A DNA stretch of 64,000 nucleotides. Origin: Larus michahellis (taxonomy: Eukaryota; Chordata; Aves; Charadriiformes; Laridae). Each line of letters starts with the position of its first letter. The first letter of the stretch is position 1. The stretch lies in contig NC_133930.1 of NCBI RefSeq assembly GCF_964199755.1, positions 59,673,962-59,737,961 of the forward strand, read 5' to 3'. Positions 60,753-64,000 of the stretch are shown here, piece after piece. A program made the position numbers and the translations under genes. Below the pieces are notes generated by a model. The model searched no databases. It saw only the letters and a program-made list of their open reading frames with translations, and was not told where the DNA came from.

Positions 60753-63469
60753 TAAACAATCAAAACTAATTGGTTTCTGCATTTTGAATGAAACAAATTT
60801 TTCAAAAATTATTCTGCCTTTTTTGTTTTGATAGCTGAGGGCATTTCTAGCATATCTCGAAGATATATCCACAAAATACAATAGGACCCTAAATTAGACA
60901 TTGCAATACGTGAACAGTAATCAAATGCAAAAGGGTATGTCAGCAACAAACCCACCTTAATCATACAGCACCTTCCACAAATGATTCAGTTCATTGCACA
61001 AATGGAGTGTATTAAACTTTCTCATTTTATCTTGCTTGGGGTAATTATAAAGAATGTACAGTCTGAAAACTAATTAAAGAGAAAATCTAAACAACAGCAA
61101 AGTCTAATGAATTTTAAGCAGCATTCGCAGATAAGTGGTGAGGGAGTTTTTAAAAAATTTAATTTAATACATGTGGACACTTAATACTTGCTCAAATGCA
61201 AACTGTTTTTACCTATCAGAATTATGTTACATATATACAAATTTAGAAGGTTTTAAAATTAAAACTTAAAAAAAACAGTAATATTTCTTGGATGCTTTTA
61301 TGAAAAGACCAAAATGATTTTCATTTAAGGTGCGAAGACTTTTTTGTTTGTTTTAATTTTAGTGTCTTTTAGCTTGGACTAGGCAAGAGAGTATACATAT
61401 ATATGTCTCTGTCATGTCATGTAAATAAGAAATAACAGAGGGTTTAGACAAGTTTTTGGAGCTGCCTTTGAGAAAATCTAATGATTAGGAGAGGATGACA
61501 ACAAACTCTTAATGGTTTGTTTCAGAAACTTCCACTTCTCTGTGTAAGCTTGCTTTTAGCACTTTTGAAACAAAACTCCAAACTGTCCCTGTTTAGCATT
61601 CTTTAGTTCGTACCACTGAATGGAAGAAAGAAGATGCATTCTAGGAATGCACCTATCCATCTTCAGCCACTGATGGTAATTCAGTCCTTGGAACCAGAGT
61701 GGAGCTAGCTAAGGTAAACCCCTGAAACTCATGTAGTAGGGATCCCAGTGTCTATTTTTTTTTCTCGATAAATGCACTGGTTTTCACTAAAGTGAGCATA
61801 CCCTTAGAGGACTAAATTTTGTGACAGTAACATGCTTTGCAAGCTGTAGGTAAGTATGATATAACCTTAGAGAAATCTTCAAAAGGTTCTATATATTAGG
61901 TTTTCATGATGTGTAGAAACATAGCATCAGCCCAATCTCGTGGGTTATGCAGCTCATCTCCTTGAGGGAAAAATATTACAATACTAATAAAATAGCTACA
62001 CTATCTCAATTGGATGCCGAATTGTTACTCCTTTCTGAAGCAGAAGGAGGGGCGTTTCCTGCCTTATAAGGGCTGGGGACCAAAACTTGGATAGCTCCAG
62101 AGAATACAGTGTAACAGTGATATGAAAGCTCTGTTAATCAACTAACTTAACAGAAATGTAAACCATGTAAGAAATCAATTAAGTGGAATTGATGTGCATA
62201 ATCTTTAGTTGTGCCAACATTTGTTTTTATACAGAGCTCACAAAGTGCATCAAATACTTTTTTCCTCAGCCTGGATACAGAAAAGCAGCTTTTTTTTTTT
62301 TCTTTTGTCTGCACTTAAAAATATTAGTTGGTTCTCATGCTTCTCCCAAGACTGTTCACAGCAGTGCTCATTCTTAGAGAGTCCTTGCTTCTCTGAAAGA
62401 GAACAGGCTTTGGATATGAAAAACATGATGGACAGTCAGCTGCCTGAATATCAGAACAGAATTAGAGACTGAGTAATACGTTGCAGACATGGTTGCAAAT
62501 ACACATGAAATGATTCAAAACACTGTTCGCCAATAACTTTTCAGAAATGCCACCAACTGGAGGTGACAGTCCCACAGATAAGGCATCACAAGAGCTCTGA
62601 TGTGAGTGTGCAGTCCCTCCACATGGCTCGGATTCACCCCTCTCATCTGGTCTGTTTGGTCGGCTCAGATGGGGGATGGGAAAATGCAAGTAGGAAGCCC
62701 ATAATAAACAGCTGAGGGAACAGGAGGGAGAGAGGTTCAGAGACGCTATTTCAGCTGTTTCCAGTGTCAGTGCATAACACCTGGAGGGAAAGTTTCTTGA
62801 CCCTGAAAGAAGACCTAGAAATGTTTTACTCTTCCTCAGTCTCAAGAGTGACAGTGGTTTGTTTTCTTTCCCATTTGATTCTCAATGGCTAAATCCTTCT
62901 AGTATCAGTCAGTGAGACTATGTATCTCTTTCCTCATTCACAAAATGCCTGAAAAAAGATTCAGGAGGTCTCCTCCTCCCTGACCTGCTTAATACTCCAT
63001 GCAAAATGGGAACTTGACATGACTACAGATTTCAATGCCTGTCGACAAGGTGGCTTTCATACGCAGTAAGAGTCTCTGTCATATTCAGGTGCAGAAATCA
63101 AAGGGCGAGTGGGAGTGGGGGCAGAGAAGAAGCTGTGGGTTCAAATTTCCCCATGAAGAAGAAGAAATGGCAAAGGCAAAATGGTCAGCTGTTGAGTATT
63201 GGTTAAAAACGAGTGCCTGTTGCTGACAGAAGTATTTTTGGAGAAAGGCCAGGCATAAACATCTGACTCCAGAAAGGAGTTCAAGACTTTAAGTGCTAAA
63301 TGTCCACTAAGGTAAATCTGCCAATCTGGAGATAAACAGTACTGCAGTCAGATTTTACTCCCCAGGGTTTTGATTAGCCAAATTAACTCTTCATTTCCTG
63401 CTGTTGGCTGTTGGACCACCTTCTGAGACATTTATGTTGCTTGAGTAATCTAATGGCCTCCTACAATTA

Positions 63470-64000
63470 AGTGACTGCATCAGTGGACAGGGGAAGACCT
63501 ATGGATGTCATCTACCTAAATTTCTGTAAGGCTTTTTATACACTCCCCCACAACATTCTTACCTCTAACTTGGAAAGATATGGGCTTTATGGAGGGACTG
63601 TTAGATGGATAAGCAACTGTCTGGATCGCCATGTCCAATGAGTTACATCCAATGATTCAGTGTCCAAGTGGAAACCAGTAACAAGTGGTGTCCCTCAAGG
63701 GTCTGTACTGGGAATAGTGTTATTTAATTTCTTCATTCACGGCACAGACATTGGGATTGAGTGCACCCTCAGCAAGTTCGCAGATGACGCCAAACTGAGG
63801 GCTGCAGTTGATTCACTTGAAGCAAGGGATACCATCCAGAGGGACCTTGGCAGCCTTGAGAAGTGGGCCCATGTGAACCTCATGAAGTTCAAGAAGGTCA
63901 AATGCAAGGTCCTGAATCTGGGTCAGGGCAACCCCCAATATCAATACAGGCTGGGGGCTGAAGGGATTTAGAGCCACCCTGCAGAGAATTTGGGAATATC
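63470..64000 (+). mobile_element. CR1 LINE fragment, sense, runs off the window end
   Basis: A 5'-truncated CR1 beginning near GTGGACAGGGGAAGACC, in the RT domain. Motif A reads [10 protein letters not shown] (63511-63540), so the catalytic Asp is replaced by Asn, and a TGA interrupts the frame near 63640. From 63660 the frame is open for 103 codons: GVPQGSVLG, then an intact FADD box (63778-63789) and QYRLGAEGI, ending at a TAG at 63969-63971. The element presumably continues to its 3' end beyond 64000. RT cannot be active given the motif A change and stops. Confidence 0.92.

Larger units (their letters stand above)
54666..63469. other. Intergenic AT-rich stretch, no gene recognised
   Basis: 8.8 kb without a recognised exon, RNA gene or transposon. 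Simple repeats are A17 at 57724-57740, an A-run at 58228-58242 and a C-run/A-rich tract at 60697-60752. 62480-62850 is somewhat GC-richer and open on the - strand for 127 codons, but the frame shows no domain or conserved-looking pattern. Confidence 0.5.

Noticed and set aside
60642..60881. - strand frame with a glycine run
   Set aside because: The glycine run comes from a C-homopolymer; there is no other support.
62462..62845. 127-codon - strand frame near the right end
   Set aside because: No domain, no splice signals consistent with a gene, and no recognisable homology.
63105..63165. B-box-like GGGTTCAAATTTCCCC
   Set aside because: No A-box or tRNA stem upstream; the match is short and probably chance.
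1..64000. CRISPR arrays, operons, phage or bacterial defence systems
   Set aside because: Nothing of the kind is present. Gene structure, introns, poly(A) signals and CR1 elements mark this as vertebrate nuclear DNA.

Overview
This window reads as nuclear DNA from a bird. The evidence is one recognisable vertebrate gene with GT-AG introns, and an interspersed-repeat content made almost entirely of CR1 (chicken repeat 1) LINEs in several age classes and both orientations. I saw no SINEs, no clear LTR elements, and no bacterial or phage-like gene organisation. FAM174A lies in human 5q21, a block conserved with the avian Z chromosome, so a Z location is plausible, but that is inference.

Layout. 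1-2340 is a young-looking CR1 on the + strand: an open frame from within the endonuclease domain through the whole reverse transcriptase, then a short 3' UTR and an octamer tail; its 5' part lies outside the window. 2783 to about 5110 is a much older CR1 on the - strand, still readable through the RT and endonuclease domains. About 5.1-14.9 kb has no recognised gene. 14.94-15.69 kb is a CpG island and is the promoter and first exon of FAM174A. FAM174A runs on the + strand in three coding exons (15300-15586, 22674-22808, 27740-27761, predicted 147 aa) to poly(A) signals at about 27.9-28.3 kb. Intron 1 carries two sense CR1 3' fragments, an old CR1 3' end and an antisense fragment. 28.3-64 kb is an AT-rich intergenic stretch with no gene I can identify. 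It holds CR1 fragments near 29.2, 42.3, 44.7, 52.8, 54.6 and 63.5 kb, plus simple repeats.

The only host protein made here, as far as the sequence shows, is the small single-pass membrane protein FAM174A. The remaining coding sequence belongs to CR1 ORF2 (endonuclease plus reverse transcriptase), nearly all of it broken. I did not find a novel multi-gene system. The items most worth a second look are the long intact CR1 frame, the predicted FAM174A C-terminal extension, a pair of near-identical inverted CR1 copies 34 kb apart (one with an internal deletion), and a 129-bp-period tandem duplication abutting a CR1 truncation point.
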